Shown here: positions 1-7,427 of the stretch, in pieces | Layout: each line of letters begins with the position of its first letter | Numbering within the stretch: position 1 is the first letter of the stretch | Origin: Planctomycetaceae bacterium | GTDB lineage: Bacteria > Planctomycetota > Planctomycetia > Pirellulales > Pirellulaceae | DNA: 38,241 bases | Assembly (NCBI GenBank): GCA_002862205.1 | Contig: PKCN01000373.1 | Span: 1-38,241 of the forward strand | Direction: 5' to 3' | The notes under the pieces: model-generated | Seen by the model: the letters and a program-made list of their open reading frames with translations, nothing else | What the model was told of the DNA's origin: nothing | Databases searched by the model: none | Program-made: the position numbers and the translations under genes

Positions 1-36
1 GGCTTTGTCAGTCACTGCGGCTTTGTCAGTCACTGA
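1..36. repeat. 18-bp direct repeat, two copies, inside the DTW gene
   Basis: Two adjacent copies of GGCTTTGTCAGTCACTGM (last base C or A) fill the first 36 bases. They lie in frame in the minus-strand gene and encode a repeated VTDKAA-type unit. More copies may lie to the left of the window. Confidence 0.8.
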
Positions 37-1047
37 ATCCGATGGAATGTTGATGGCCTTGAGGATCAAGGGGAACTGACCATCGGGTTGGATTTTGTGG
101 AGGAGCGTTGCAGTGCTGGGGTGTAGGACCACGAGTCGGTCATCTGGTCGCAGGAATGCGTTCCAGCTTTTTGCAAAGTCTTCTGTCGATTGTCGCTCAC
201 TCACCTCCTGCGGCGATAGTCGCAAACGCTGCATGAAAGCTTCGTTTTGAAAGGCGGCTGAGTCGATGGCGCATTGAAAGCGTTCGCCAGTCACCGGTCG
301 GATGGCCGTCCAGTACATCAGACGCGGTTGGGTTGAGTGATCAGGCTCAGAACCCGGGGGATTTCCCGGTTCCTGTTCGCCATAACCAACGACAACATTT
401 TTCAGGTCACCGGTTAACGCACGGGGTACGTTGGGAACGCCTCTGCGTCGTCGTTGGTTCGCCCGCCAGTTGGTCGTTCCCTGTTTGATTTGGCTGTCGA
501 TCATGCCTTCGAATGTGTTGAGAAGTTGGTCGAGCGTTTTGGTTTCAGGTTCAATGGGCTGGAGGGCCGCGACCACGGCCTCGAGAGTGGAGAGGCCATG
601 CGCGTGGGGTTCGCGACGAATGCGGTATCGGCTGGGATTGGTTGGGGCAAGACAGAATCGGGGCAATGTTTGCAGACGCGGGATGTCGCGCATCAACGTC
701 TTGACATGGTGCCATGTTCCGTCAGGAACAATCAATTCATTTGGCAATTCGGAAGCTGGCAACTCCGTCAGTATTTTCGCGTCTTCACCGGGGAACAGCA
801 GTCCTGCTTGTGGACTCAGTGGCAACTGCTCAAAACGTTCGTTGAGATCCCTGTTATGTCCTACCATCAACCGGCTTTGCTGCAACGCTTGGTTGACAAT
901 GCGAGCGGTGTTGAATGGATGAAACCGCTCACGACGATGCTGCAGTATCAGAACAGGGGTGCGATTTGGGATCGTCGGAATCGTCGAGCAGTAGCATAAT
1001 TGCGTTGGACGAAAGCATTGAAAGCAGCGTCTGGCCTTGTCTGTCAC
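1..1047 (-). CDS. DTW-domain protein (tRNA-uridine aminocarboxypropyltransferase family), C-terminus beyond window
   Basis: I read this gene directly from the complementary strand: an open frame of 349 codons runs from a GTG at 1045-1047 off the left edge, and there is no ATG upstream before an in-frame TAA. The N-terminus carries Cys 8, 11, 18 and 20 (C-x2-C...C-x-C), a likely zinc site. LILQHRRE (33-40) and FNTARIVNQAL (45-55) follow, then the family signature PDGTW (108-112), and RREPHAHGLSTLEAV (144-158). These are the landmarks of the DTW family, whose known members add a 3-amino-3-carboxypropyl group to tRNA uridines using SAM. Family members are usually about 200 residues; here at least 140 more follow (about 205-349), including GYGEQEPG and MYWTAIRPVTGERF. 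The extension is not a domain I recognise. The Shine-Dalgarno site is weak. The family call is strong; the exact tRNA target is inferred. Confidence 0.88.
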   Translation of the reverse strand, partial: MTDKARRCFQCFRPTQLCYCSTIPTIPNRTPVLILQHRRERFHPFNTARIVNQALQQSRLMVGHNRDLNERFEQLPLSPQAGLLFPGEDAKILTELPASELPNELIVPDGTWHHVKTLMRDIPRLQTLPRFCLAPTNPSRYRIRREPHAHGLSTLEAVVAALQPIEPETKTLDQLLNTFEGMIDSQIKQGTTNWRANQRRRRGVPNVPRALTGDLKNVVVGYGEQEPGNPPGSEPDHSTQPRLMYWTAIRPVTGERFQCAIDSAAFQNEAFMQRLRLSPQEVSERQSTEDFAKSWNAFLRPDDRLVVLHPSTATLLHKIQPDGQFPLILKAINIPSDSVTDKAAVTDKA

Positions 1048-1306
1048 CTTGAGAGTCCGTTGATCGCAGTCGTGTGATCGTTGTTGTGACGGGTTTTACT
1101 TGCATTTTTCCGGGCAGGGATGAAATCTGCCCCACCCAACGGAAAAAATATCAACCATCTGCCTTGCAGGCTGGTCTGTGATCTTACTGCTTTGCGTGCA
1201 TCAGGGTAACTTGGGGGGCTGTTGAATTTATCGCTTCCCGGTTGGCGATAGGTTGCTTGACATCGAATGAGCCTGTCCGGGCATCACTTGTTCATGAGAA
1301 GGACAC

Positions 1307-1762
1307 ATGCGTACCTATTTGTTGCTTGCTTTATTGATTCTCGGTGTTGGTTGTGGTCGAGATGGGGCCTTCGAGGACATCGATACGAGCACGCCGATCG
1401 TAAGTGATATTCCCGATGGGAGGCCAATGGTGTACCCCCAAGTCTATCTGGATAACGATCTTCCAGAGTACACGGGGGCAATCTTGACCAATGTTGGCGG
1501 GCAAACTGCTTCGTTGAAAGACGGATTGAAAATTACAGCTGTCTCCAATGATTCGATGCGACTGATCATGCCTTTTTATATTGAGGCGATGGAAAAACTT
1601 GGATACACGTATGACAAATCCAAGTACGAAGAAGACAACCTGTTGGAGGAACCACCGATGATGACGGTGGTGTTCCAAAAAGAAAAACGCAAGTTCTCTG
1701 TCACGTTGATGAAGATGCAGGAACAGCAGACTGAGATCAAAATCGATTTCATGGAAGACTGA
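1307..1762 (+). CDS. Small lipoprotein of unknown function
   Basis: A 151-residue protein with a short signal peptide ending in a lipobox (LGVGC, Cys at residue 16), so it is probably lipid-anchored on the periplasmic side. The ATG has a good Shine-Dalgarno site (AGAAGGA at 1297-1303), which makes it one of the best-marked starts here. The mature part has an acidic, Pro-rich N-terminal stretch, followed by a segment (about 50-150) alternating hydrophobic and charged residues that could be a small alpha/beta domain. I do not recognise a family. It stands alone on the plus strand and converges on the kinase gene, with a palindrome between them. No function can be assigned. Confidence 0.8.
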   Translation: MRTYLLLALLILGVGCGRDGAFEDIDTSTPIVSDIPDGRPMVYPQVYLDNDLPEYTGAILTNVGGQTASLKDGLKITAVSNDSMRLIMPFYIEAMEKLGYTYDKSKYEEDNLLEEPPMMTVVFQKEKRKFSVTLMKMQEQQTEIKIDFMED

Positions 1763-1787
1763 TTCTGCGTGCGGCGTGTGCAGATGA

Positions 1788-1817
1788 ATTGATCCATTTC
1801 AATTGAAATGGATCAAT
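1788..1817. terminator. 30-bp perfect palindrome between convergent genes (putative bidirectional terminator)
   Basis: Positions 1788-1802 are the exact reverse complement of 1803-1817, centred on CAATTG, so either strand can fold a stem of 13 or more base pairs. It lies 25 bp after the lipoprotein stop and contains the TGA stop of the convergent kinase gene (1813-1815). There is no U-run on either side, so a classical intrinsic terminator is not proven. Confidence 0.55.
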
Positions 1818-4227
1818 CCGTGGGAGCCGACCATTGATTGCCCCATTCTGAAAATAGGTCGTGCAGCATGGCTCGCCAATGTGCAGTGGTGCGAGATTGG
1901 GGATACGGTTGTGGCGGAACTGCTTTGTCAGCCACCCAGACAACCTCAAATTGTCCATCGGGCTGCACTTTTCCGATTCTTGGTGTTTGATAAGTGTGTT
2001 GTGTGGTGGGATCGATACGAAGACGGCCTGCGGCTGCGTCGATGCGCTGGTTCAGTATCGCACGACGAATTGCGATGGGATCATCGCTTTGTGCCTGTTC
2101 AACGGCTTGGGCCCACAGTTTGAAACCAAAGTAGGCTGCCGCCATGGGATCGGTGAACACGCGGTGAGGCCCAAATTCCTCATGGAAATCAGCCAGCAAC
2201 CTTTTATTCATGGGTGAGTCGATACTTTGAAAGTACGACCATGCTGCAAAATCATTGGTCATTCCCCTGCTGTTCATGAACCGCAGTTCTTCTTCACCAA
2301 TGCTGAAAGAGATTGTTTCAATTCCATCAAGGGCTTTGTTGCTTCGCAATTGGTTGAAGAATGTGGTGTTGCTGGCTCCGTTGATGCAGTTGAGGATCAC
2401 GTCCGGTTTGGTTTTTTCGATTTGAGAAATCGCCGATTTGAAATCAGCTGTTCCAAGCGGAGCAAACACCTCCCCCACGATTTCACCTCCCAGTTCCTTG
2501 ACCTGGTCAGTGATGATTTCATTTGCGATTCTGGGAAAGACGTAGTCTGAGCCTACCAGAAAGAACTTTCTGGCTTTCTGGGTTTCAAAGGCCCATTTAA
2601 CAGCTGGCAGAATCTGTTGATTGGGTGCTGCGCCCAAGTAAACGATGTTGGGTGATTCTTCGATCCCCTCGTATTGCACTGGGTAGATCAACAGATTGTT
2701 TTGTTCTTCGAAAAGAGGGGCAACTGTTTTGCGACTGGCTGATGTCCAGCATCCAAAGACAGTGCAGACTTTGTAGTCCAGCAGCAGCGTTTCCGCTTGG
2801 GCCGCAAACGTTGGCCAGTCGGATTTGCCGTCCAGGATGATGTATTCCACTCGCCTGCCCAGCAGGCCACCGGCTTGATTGGTTTGATTGATCGCCAGTC
2901 GCAATGCATCAACCACAGGTGATTCGCTTTGGGCCATTGTCCCTGTCATCGAGTGCAGGATTCCGACTCGAATGGGGTCACCGGTGAAGACCGGGGGATC
3001 GATGGTGGGTATGACTGGTGGCCCGGTTGATGACGTTTTTCCAATTTCAGGATTGTTTTGGCTGCTGTTGCGATCGTTACCGCTGTTCCACCAAAGTAGG
3101 GCAGCCAGAAAGGCAAGGATGACGAGGCCGCCACCGGCGATGAGTGTAGTTGGGATCGTTTGCTTGGAACGCGCAGCGTCCATCCTTGCGACCGACACCT
3201 CGTTGCCTGGGTCGTGTTGGTGTTGAATCGCGGTGGCGGTTCGTGGGTCAGGAGCATCTTTCGTCTGCTCCCGGTACAGTACCAAGAGATCCGCCTTCAT
3301 TTCCTCCATGGTCGAGTAGCGGTCCACGGGGGCTTTGGCCATCGCCTTGGAGATGATTTGTACGCAGGCTTCAGGTAAATCGTCACGCAACTCCGTCGGG
3401 TCAGGTGATTGGTCATTGCAGTGAGCAAACATCACCTGCATGATGCTTTCCCGTTGGTGATACGGAGCTTTACCCGTCAGCAGGGTGTAGTAGGTTGCTC
3501 CCAGCGAGTAGATGTCACTGGTCCCCTCGACTGTTTCAGATTGGCACTGCTCAGGACTCATGTACGCTGGGGTCCCGATGATCTGACCAGTTCTGGTCAT
3601 CGAGAGAGCATCGTCGCCAGTTGGCTTGGCAAGCCCGAAGTCCGAGACTTTGACCGCTCCCTCGTCCGTCAGCAAGAGATTACCTGGTTTGATGTCTCGG
3701 TGGACAAGGCCACGGCGATGAGCCGATGAAAGCCCAAGGCAAGCCTCCATGATGATTCGCGTTGCTTCTGTGACGTCGTAACGCCCTTGCTTCTTAAGGG
3801 CATCAGAGACGCTGCCGCCGAGCAAGAGTTCCATTGCCAGATAATGCGTCGATTTGTACTCGCCAATCTCATAGATTGTGACAATGTTCGGGTGATTGCT
3901 TTTCGCCGCGCTTCGGGCCTCGACCTGAAATCGCTTCAAAGAGCTGACACTATCACCAAGGTCAGGAGGCAAAAGCTTGATTGCGACTGGTCGGTCGATC
4001 GATCCGTCGACGCCTTTGAGCACAATCCCCATCCCGCCCTCACCGAGAAAACCGGTGATGCGATACTTGCCGAGCGTTTTTCCTAGCCACTCCGACGGGT
4101 CTTGCTTTCCAGCAGGCGCAGCAGTCAACTCGGCATCAATTCTCTGCGTCGAAAACGACTCGGAACTGTTGACGCCGTGGGTGACGTGTTGCGACTCTCG
4201 CAGCTCATCTTCACCGTTACGGTTCAT
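1813..4227 (-). CDS. Transmembrane Ser/Thr protein kinase with UrtA-like periplasmic binding domain
   Basis: An 804-residue receptor-like kinase. After about 54 polar residues comes a complete Hanks-type kinase domain (about 55-320): glycine loop GEGGMG (62-67), VAIK with Lys 84, HRDIKPGN (176-183), DFG (196-198) and GTPAYMSPE (218-226). One membrane span follows (about 359-380), then a linker, and from about 419 to 775 a type-1 periplasmic binding fold. That part closely follows the urea ABC-transporter binding protein UrtA: VGILHSMTGTMA, DGKSDWPTFA, VFGCWTSASRK, YPVQYEG, GAAPNQQ, GSDYVFPR. The kinase should be cytoplasmic and the sensor external. No urea transporter or urease gene lies in the window, so the domain probably acts as a ligand sensor. 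The ATG start has a weak Shine-Dalgarno site. Domain order is seen directly; urea or a short amide as ligand is inferred. Confidence 0.95.
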   Translation of the reverse strand: MNRNGEDELRESQHVTHGVNSSESFSTQRIDAELTAAPAGKQDPSEWLGKTLGKYRITGFLGEGGMGIVLKGVDGSIDRPVAIKLLPPDLGDSVSSLKRFQVEARSAAKSNHPNIVTIYEIGEYKSTHYLAMELLLGGSVSDALKKQGRYDVTEATRIIMEACLGLSSAHRRGLVHRDIKPGNLLLTDEGAVKVSDFGLAKPTGDDALSMTRTGQIIGTPAYMSPEQCQSETVEGTSDIYSLGATYYTLLTGKAPYHQRESIMQVMFAHCNDQSPDPTELRDDLPEACVQIISKAMAKAPVDRYSTMEEMKADLLVLYREQTKDAPDPRTATAIQHQHDPGNEVSVARMDAARSKQTIPTTLIAGGGLVILAFLAALLWWNSGNDRNSSQNNPEIGKTSSTGPPVIPTIDPPVFTGDPIRVGILHSMTGTMAQSESPVVDALRLAINQTNQAGGLLGRRVEYIILDGKSDWPTFAAQAETLLLDYKVCTVFGCWTSASRKTVAPLFEEQNNLLIYPVQYEGIEESPNIVYLGAAPNQQILPAVKWAFETQKARKFFLVGSDYVFPRIANEIITDQVKELGGEIVGEVFAPLGTADFKSAISQIEKTKPDVILNCINGASNTTFFNQLRSNKALDGIETISFSIGEEELRFMNSRGMTNDFAAWSYFQSIDSPMNKRLLADFHEEFGPHRVFTDPMAAAYFGFKLWAQAVEQAQSDDPIAIRRAILNQRIDAAAGRLRIDPTTQHTYQTPRIGKVQPDGQFEVVWVADKAVPPQPYPQSRTTAHWRAMLHDLFSEWGNQWSAPTD

Positions 4228-4448
4228 GAGTCATGTGTTGAAAGAGACATGCCCTAGTGAAGAAACGCTCACCGACAACGAGTACCAAGGTAGCGGCGAT
4301 AACCACCCATTTCTGGGCGATTCTGTAGGCTATTGTGAAACTCGATCGACGCACGAAAGTTGACTCCATATCAACATTCAGAGGCGCGTGATCAACGTTC
4401 AGAGTCGCTTGCTCCTTCAAGCGATATCTGGACGGTGCACAACGAAAG

Positions 4449-4470
4449 TGATCGCGGTTAGACGCGATCA
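4449..4470 (-). terminator. Hairpin overlapping the cold-shock gene stop codon (putative terminator)
   Basis: TGATCGCG (4449-4456) and CGCGATCA (4463-4470) form a perfect 8-bp stem with a 6-base loop. The gene's TGA stop (4468-4470) is the first part of the hairpin. In the direction of transcription it is followed by CTTTCGTTG, a moderately U-rich tail. Confidence 0.55.
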
Positions 4471-4674
4471 GTCGTCGGCAAGTTGTACATTTTCTGCTCG
4501 TGGACCTTTGGGGCCCTGACCGACGGTGTAAGTCACTGTTTGGCCTTCGTGAAGATCATTGTAAGCGACTCCCTCACATGCAGAGCTGTGAAAGAACATG
4601 TCTTTCCCATTGTCCTCAGTGGCAATGAATCCAAAACCCTTGTCGGTGAGGCGCTTGATCGTTCCCTTTTCCAT
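4468..4674 (-). CDS. Cold-shock domain protein (CspA family)
   Basis: A 68-residue single cold-shock domain, the normal family length. It begins MEKGTIKRL and shows both RNA-binding motifs, KGFGFI (RNP1) and DMFFHSS (RNP2), and the EGQTV...GPKGPRAENV ending typical of the family. Such proteins bind single-stranded RNA and DNA and melt RNA structure during cold or growth transitions. The ATG is preceded by AAGAAAG directly and by GAAAAGAAG further upstream. The gene is followed by a hairpin that includes its stop codon. The leader is about 300 bp of non-coding DNA, but I could not see a conserved cold-box. The family call is secure; which Csp paralogue it is cannot be told. Confidence 0.95.
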   Translation of the reverse strand: MEKGTIKRLTDKGFGFIATEDNGKDMFFHSSACEGVAYNDLHEGQTVTYTVGQGPKGPRAENVQLADD

Positions 4675-4993
4675 CTTTCTTTATCCAATACTTCTTTTCT
4701 AGTAGTTAGCAAATATCTCAACAGGTAGAGATACATTGCCACAACTATACCGATCCGACCGCGTGGTGTGTGAGCCGAGGCCGTTGAAACGCTCGGGGAA
4801 TGAAAAAACCCTGTGATTGTGGGCATTTATCGGCGGGTCCATTGTCCCCAGAATGCGTAATTGGCAAGACTTGCCAGCCAAGACAGAGAAGTGGGGTTTC
4901 TACCGCTGAATATCGTTTTTACTTGGTTTTCCTGCACCAAAGCGAGATTCGCAGCTCAACTTCAAGTCATTTTGGATCCCGTATCCATGATTT
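4675..4993. other. Intergenic region upstream of the cold-shock gene
   Basis: About 320 bp without a convincing gene. It should hold the cold-shock gene promoter and leader, and the 3' end of the upstream minus-strand gene. A TATAGT-like box (complementary strand, near 4743-4748) has no good partner at -35. A short interrupted palindrome, TGGCAAG-A-CTTGCCA, lies at 4862-4876 and could be an operator or a weak hairpin. Small ORFs here look like chance. Confidence 0.5.
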
Positions 4994-5809
4994 TTATCTG
5001 TCCGATGACCCTGCAGACTCCGCCAAGTTCTTCAGGCAAAAAAATGTGATCTCGTGGCGTAGACGGAGCATTTCAAGGGAGTCTTTTTGGAAAGACTGCT
5101 GCACTTTCGCAAAGCTCGCCACTTTCACCAACATTTGATTGACCTCCCGCGGGGCGTTCTCTTCCGCCAGTTTTTCACCTGCCTGAGTCAGGTTGGCTAG
5201 CAGTCTGATATACGACTCCTGCTTTGTCGTGCGGCCTTCCCTGGTATCCATTAAGTTGGGTCTGAGACCAGACGCCCTGGAGTAAAAATCAAAGATCAGG
5301 CTCTGATGTTGTGGTTGAATCGCAGGGGTTTCCACCTCACCAACTTGGGCGGGCCATTGGCTTTGCTGTGGATTCGCTTCCGTCCCTGGTTGACCAAGTT
5401 GTTCACCGAGGGTTGAACGTACAACGTCTCGGGTATTTTCAGGCTGGAAATACACGAAGCTGACAAGGGCAACCAACGAACCGGCCATCAAAACGCAGAG
5501 AAATTGGCAAATCAGGACGCCCTGCTGTACCCGCACCAGATGATTTTTGATCCCCCGAATTTGTCGCTGAAGTTTGACTTGCTCTTCGAGCAAATCACGC
5601 ATGCTTGGTTCCGCGGTTGTGTCTTCTTGGAAAGCATTGGCGGAATCAGTCCTGTGATCCACTTGCTTCTGAAGAAAGCTGGAAAGCGAGGCCGCGTTCG
5701 TTGCTGATCCTGATGCTGAGCTGGCAGCCAACTCAGTTGGGGGTTCTCCCTGTGATCCTTCTTCGTGTTTCGTTGTCTGGTGCGGTTCTTCCAAGGGTAC
5801 TTTTTCCAA
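4994..5809 (-). CDS. Single-span membrane protein of unknown function
   Basis: A 271-residue open frame. The N-terminal third is polar and rich in Glu, Gln, Ser and Ala. A charged, probably coiled-coil stretch follows (about 68-92, DLLEEQVKLQRQIRGIK), then one membrane span (about 97-120, ILICQFLCVLMAGSLVALV-like). A Gln/Pro-rich linker leads to a mostly helical C-terminal part (about 165-265). The frame has no ATG before residue 70; the upstream start is TTG (5807-5809), and the in-frame stop above it lies in the 17-bp repeats. The true start may therefore be the ATG at 5600-5602. The fold suggests an N-in, C-out anchor or scaffold. I recognise no family. Confidence 0.6.
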   Translation of the reverse strand: MEKVPLEEPHQTTKHEEGSQGEPPTELAASSASGSATNAASLSSFLQKQVDHRTDSANAFQEDTTAEPSMRDLLEEQVKLQRQIRGIKNHLVRVQQGVLICQFLCVLMAGSLVALVSFVYFQPENTRDVVRSTLGEQLGQPGTEANPQQSQWPAQVGEVETPAIQPQHQSLIFDFYSRASGLRPNLMDTREGRTTKQESYIRLLANLTQAGEKLAEENAPREVNQMLVKVASFAKVQQSFQKDSLEMLRLRHEITFFCLKNLAESAGSSDR

Positions 5810-5843
5810 GAAAAGGCTTCTGTGCTCACGTGGGGTGACAGTC

Positions 5844-5910
5844 GTGCAGCGCTGATGTTAGTGCAGCGCTGATGTTAGTGCGGTGCCGATGTTAGTGCGG
5901 TGCCGAGTGA
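5844..5910. repeat. Four tandem 17-bp repeats
   Basis: Units at 5844-5860, 5861-5877, 5878-5894 and 5895-5910. The first two are identical (GTGCAGCGCTGATGTTA). The last two share CGGTGCC in place of CAGCGCT, giving an A-A-B-B order. They lie between the esterase stop and the start of the membrane protein gene, and supply the stop codon that limits that gene's upstream frame. Confidence 0.85.
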
Positions 5911-5967
5911 GCGGTCAGGTTCGTCTTTGTATTTCCAGTCCCATGCTTGCAAAGTACTGAGGTGATC

Positions 5968-6894
5968 TCATTTCTTGCTTTCAATCAATTTTAACATGCT
6001 TTGCCCCATGCCTTCACCAATCAGGTAATACGTCTCCGCATTGCTGTTCCAGTGGTAGGCTTGGCCGGAAGGTGACGACTCTTTGGGGCGATAGAAGTCC
6101 TTGGTGCCAACGAATCCTACGTTTCCGTGGAATGCGTTTGTTTGCGCGGCTGCTTGCTGGGCTTTCATCAGCGAGACCGCTCGGGGGTGTTTTTCTTCCC
6201 AGCCGCTCATGCCGGTTTCTGCAATCACAAACGGCAGCAGGGGTGCGTTGAGGTCTTTTCTGACATCATTGATGAAGCAGACCATGTTCTTCTGGTATTC
6301 GTCATTGAATGCTTGGTTGACGCGATCATTCCAACCTTGGTGCCATCCGAATCCTGCCAATTCAAATTCGCAGTCGGAATATTGCGGGAACAGTGTTTTG
6401 GCATTTTTTAAGGTAGTCTTCGTCAGTTGTAAAAGCTCCTTGTAGTACGGTCCCACTTCACCGCCCGCTGAGGGTGGGCGGAAATCCTTGGCCAGGCTCT
6501 TACCTCCCCACGCTATTTTGATCAGCAGAACCGGTGCCTGGTATGCATCGCCAATGACTTGGCCAAAACCGAGTTCGGGACCGATGTAACCTTCCCGATG
6601 GCCAAAGCCGGGAGATAAATTTCCCTTTCGCTCCAGGTAGACAATTTGCACATCTGCACGGTCAGTCCAATTCCCCTGTTTGTCGAGCAGGTTGCTGTAT
6701 TTGGCTGCGGTATCTGGGTTTTTTGTAAGCCATTCCAGTGATCCTTTTCCGTTGTTGCTCTGCTCCTGAGCAGCAACTTTTCCATGTCCCTGCATGTTGG
6801 ATTGGCCTGCCAAGACAAAGACTTTGACTTTCTCGGCGGCGGATACCACTGAAATGGAGAAAACAAATACGCAACAAAGAAAGAATCGATTCAT
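5968..6894 (-). CDS. Secreted SGNH esterase, sialate O-acetylesterase/CE6-like
   Basis: A 308-residue protein with a cleavable signal peptide (MNRFFLCCVFVFSISVVSAA). The mature part begins VKVFVLAGQSNM, with the nucleophile Ser 32 in the GQSNM block I motif. GFGWHQGWND (181-190) corresponds to the WHQGE/QGxND block, and AYHWNSNAE (279-287) with His 281 is the likely catalytic His. These features match the DUF303/SASA carbohydrate-esterase group, which removes acetyl groups from sugars or xylan. It should act outside the cytoplasmic membrane. A second protein of the same type lies at 25513-26667, and a third catalytic domain ends the protein at 22412-25390. The ATG lacks a clear Shine-Dalgarno site. 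The substrate is not known. Confidence 0.9.
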   Translation of the reverse strand: MNRFFLCCVFVFSISVVSAAEKVKVFVLAGQSNMQGHGKVAAQEQSNNGKGSLEWLTKNPDTAAKYSNLLDKQGNWTDRADVQIVYLERKGNLSPGFGHREGYIGPELGFGQVIGDAYQAPVLLIKIAWGGKSLAKDFRPPSAGGEVGPYYKELLQLTKTTLKNAKTLFPQYSDCEFELAGFGWHQGWNDRVNQAFNDEYQKNMVCFINDVRKDLNAPLLPFVIAETGMSGWEEKHPRAVSLMKAQQAAAQTNAFHGNVGFVGTKDFYRPKESSPSGQAYHWNSNAETYYLIGEGMGQSMLKLIESKK

Positions 6895-7427
6895 GATCTG
6901 ATAATGTCATTGGGGGTGGGGAGAGTCAACCGGTTCATCGGGTCAGTGTTCCTGCATGATGAGCCGGTTAAGGTGATCCAGTAGCCTCCATCATAATGGG
7001 ATTCGATTCAAATTTGTGAGTGGTTGTCCGTTTAGGGTTTCCGTGCATCCCAGTTGATCATCAGTCACCCAGACAAGCTTGGCGGCGAAAAATCGACGTG
7101 CCGGCCGAAAAAGAAGCAAGTGATGATCACAGAACCTGGGGCGATCAGAGAGCCCGGGGGATGGACAGGCTGTGATGGCCTGGTGGTCCCCAACCGGCAT
7201 TGCCCTGTTGCGGGCAACGACGTTCAGATGGGTGTAGAAATCAGAATGTCTGGTCAGGATGCTTGACAACACACCGTTGCGTTTCCTCGGACTCTTTCTG
7301 GTTTTATGGCTCTGTAGGTAAAACCATTGCCCTTTCCTCTCCGACAGGATTTCAATCGCGACATTGGGTAACATGGTGTTGAAACATCGCGTGAAAAATG
7401 ATTCATCCACTTACAAGCATCCACTCC
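6895..7427. other. Divergent intergenic region
   Basis: About 530 bp between the starts of the esterase (minus) and the lactonase-type gene (plus), so it should carry both promoters. I see a small hairpin (TTGCCC, 6-base loop, GGGCAA; 7200-7217) and a TTGACA at 7263-7268 without a good -10 box at normal spacing. Open frames here on both strands are without motifs and appear to be chance. Confidence 0.5.

Noticed and set aside
431-999. Plus-strand ORFs of 163 and 181 codons
   Set aside because: They are shadows of the DTW gene on the other strand, which has clear family motifs throughout this stretch.
1-1047. Link between VTDKA at both ends of the DTW protein, the similar ADKA in the kinase C-terminus, and a shared QPDGQF
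   Set aside because: The matches are only five or six residues long and are best taken as chance; the surrounding sequences do not align.
1257-1262. TTGACA as -35 box for the lipoprotein gene
   Set aside because: No acceptable -10 box is found at normal spacing downstream.
4217-4420. Minus-strand 67-codon ORF with a hydrophobic stretch
   Set aside because: It starts with TTG, overlaps the kinase start, has no Shine-Dalgarno site and no recognisable family.
6991-7410. Minus-strand 139-codon ORF in the divergent gap
   Set aside because: Its composition is not protein-like, it has no motif, and it overlaps the start of the lactonase-type gene.
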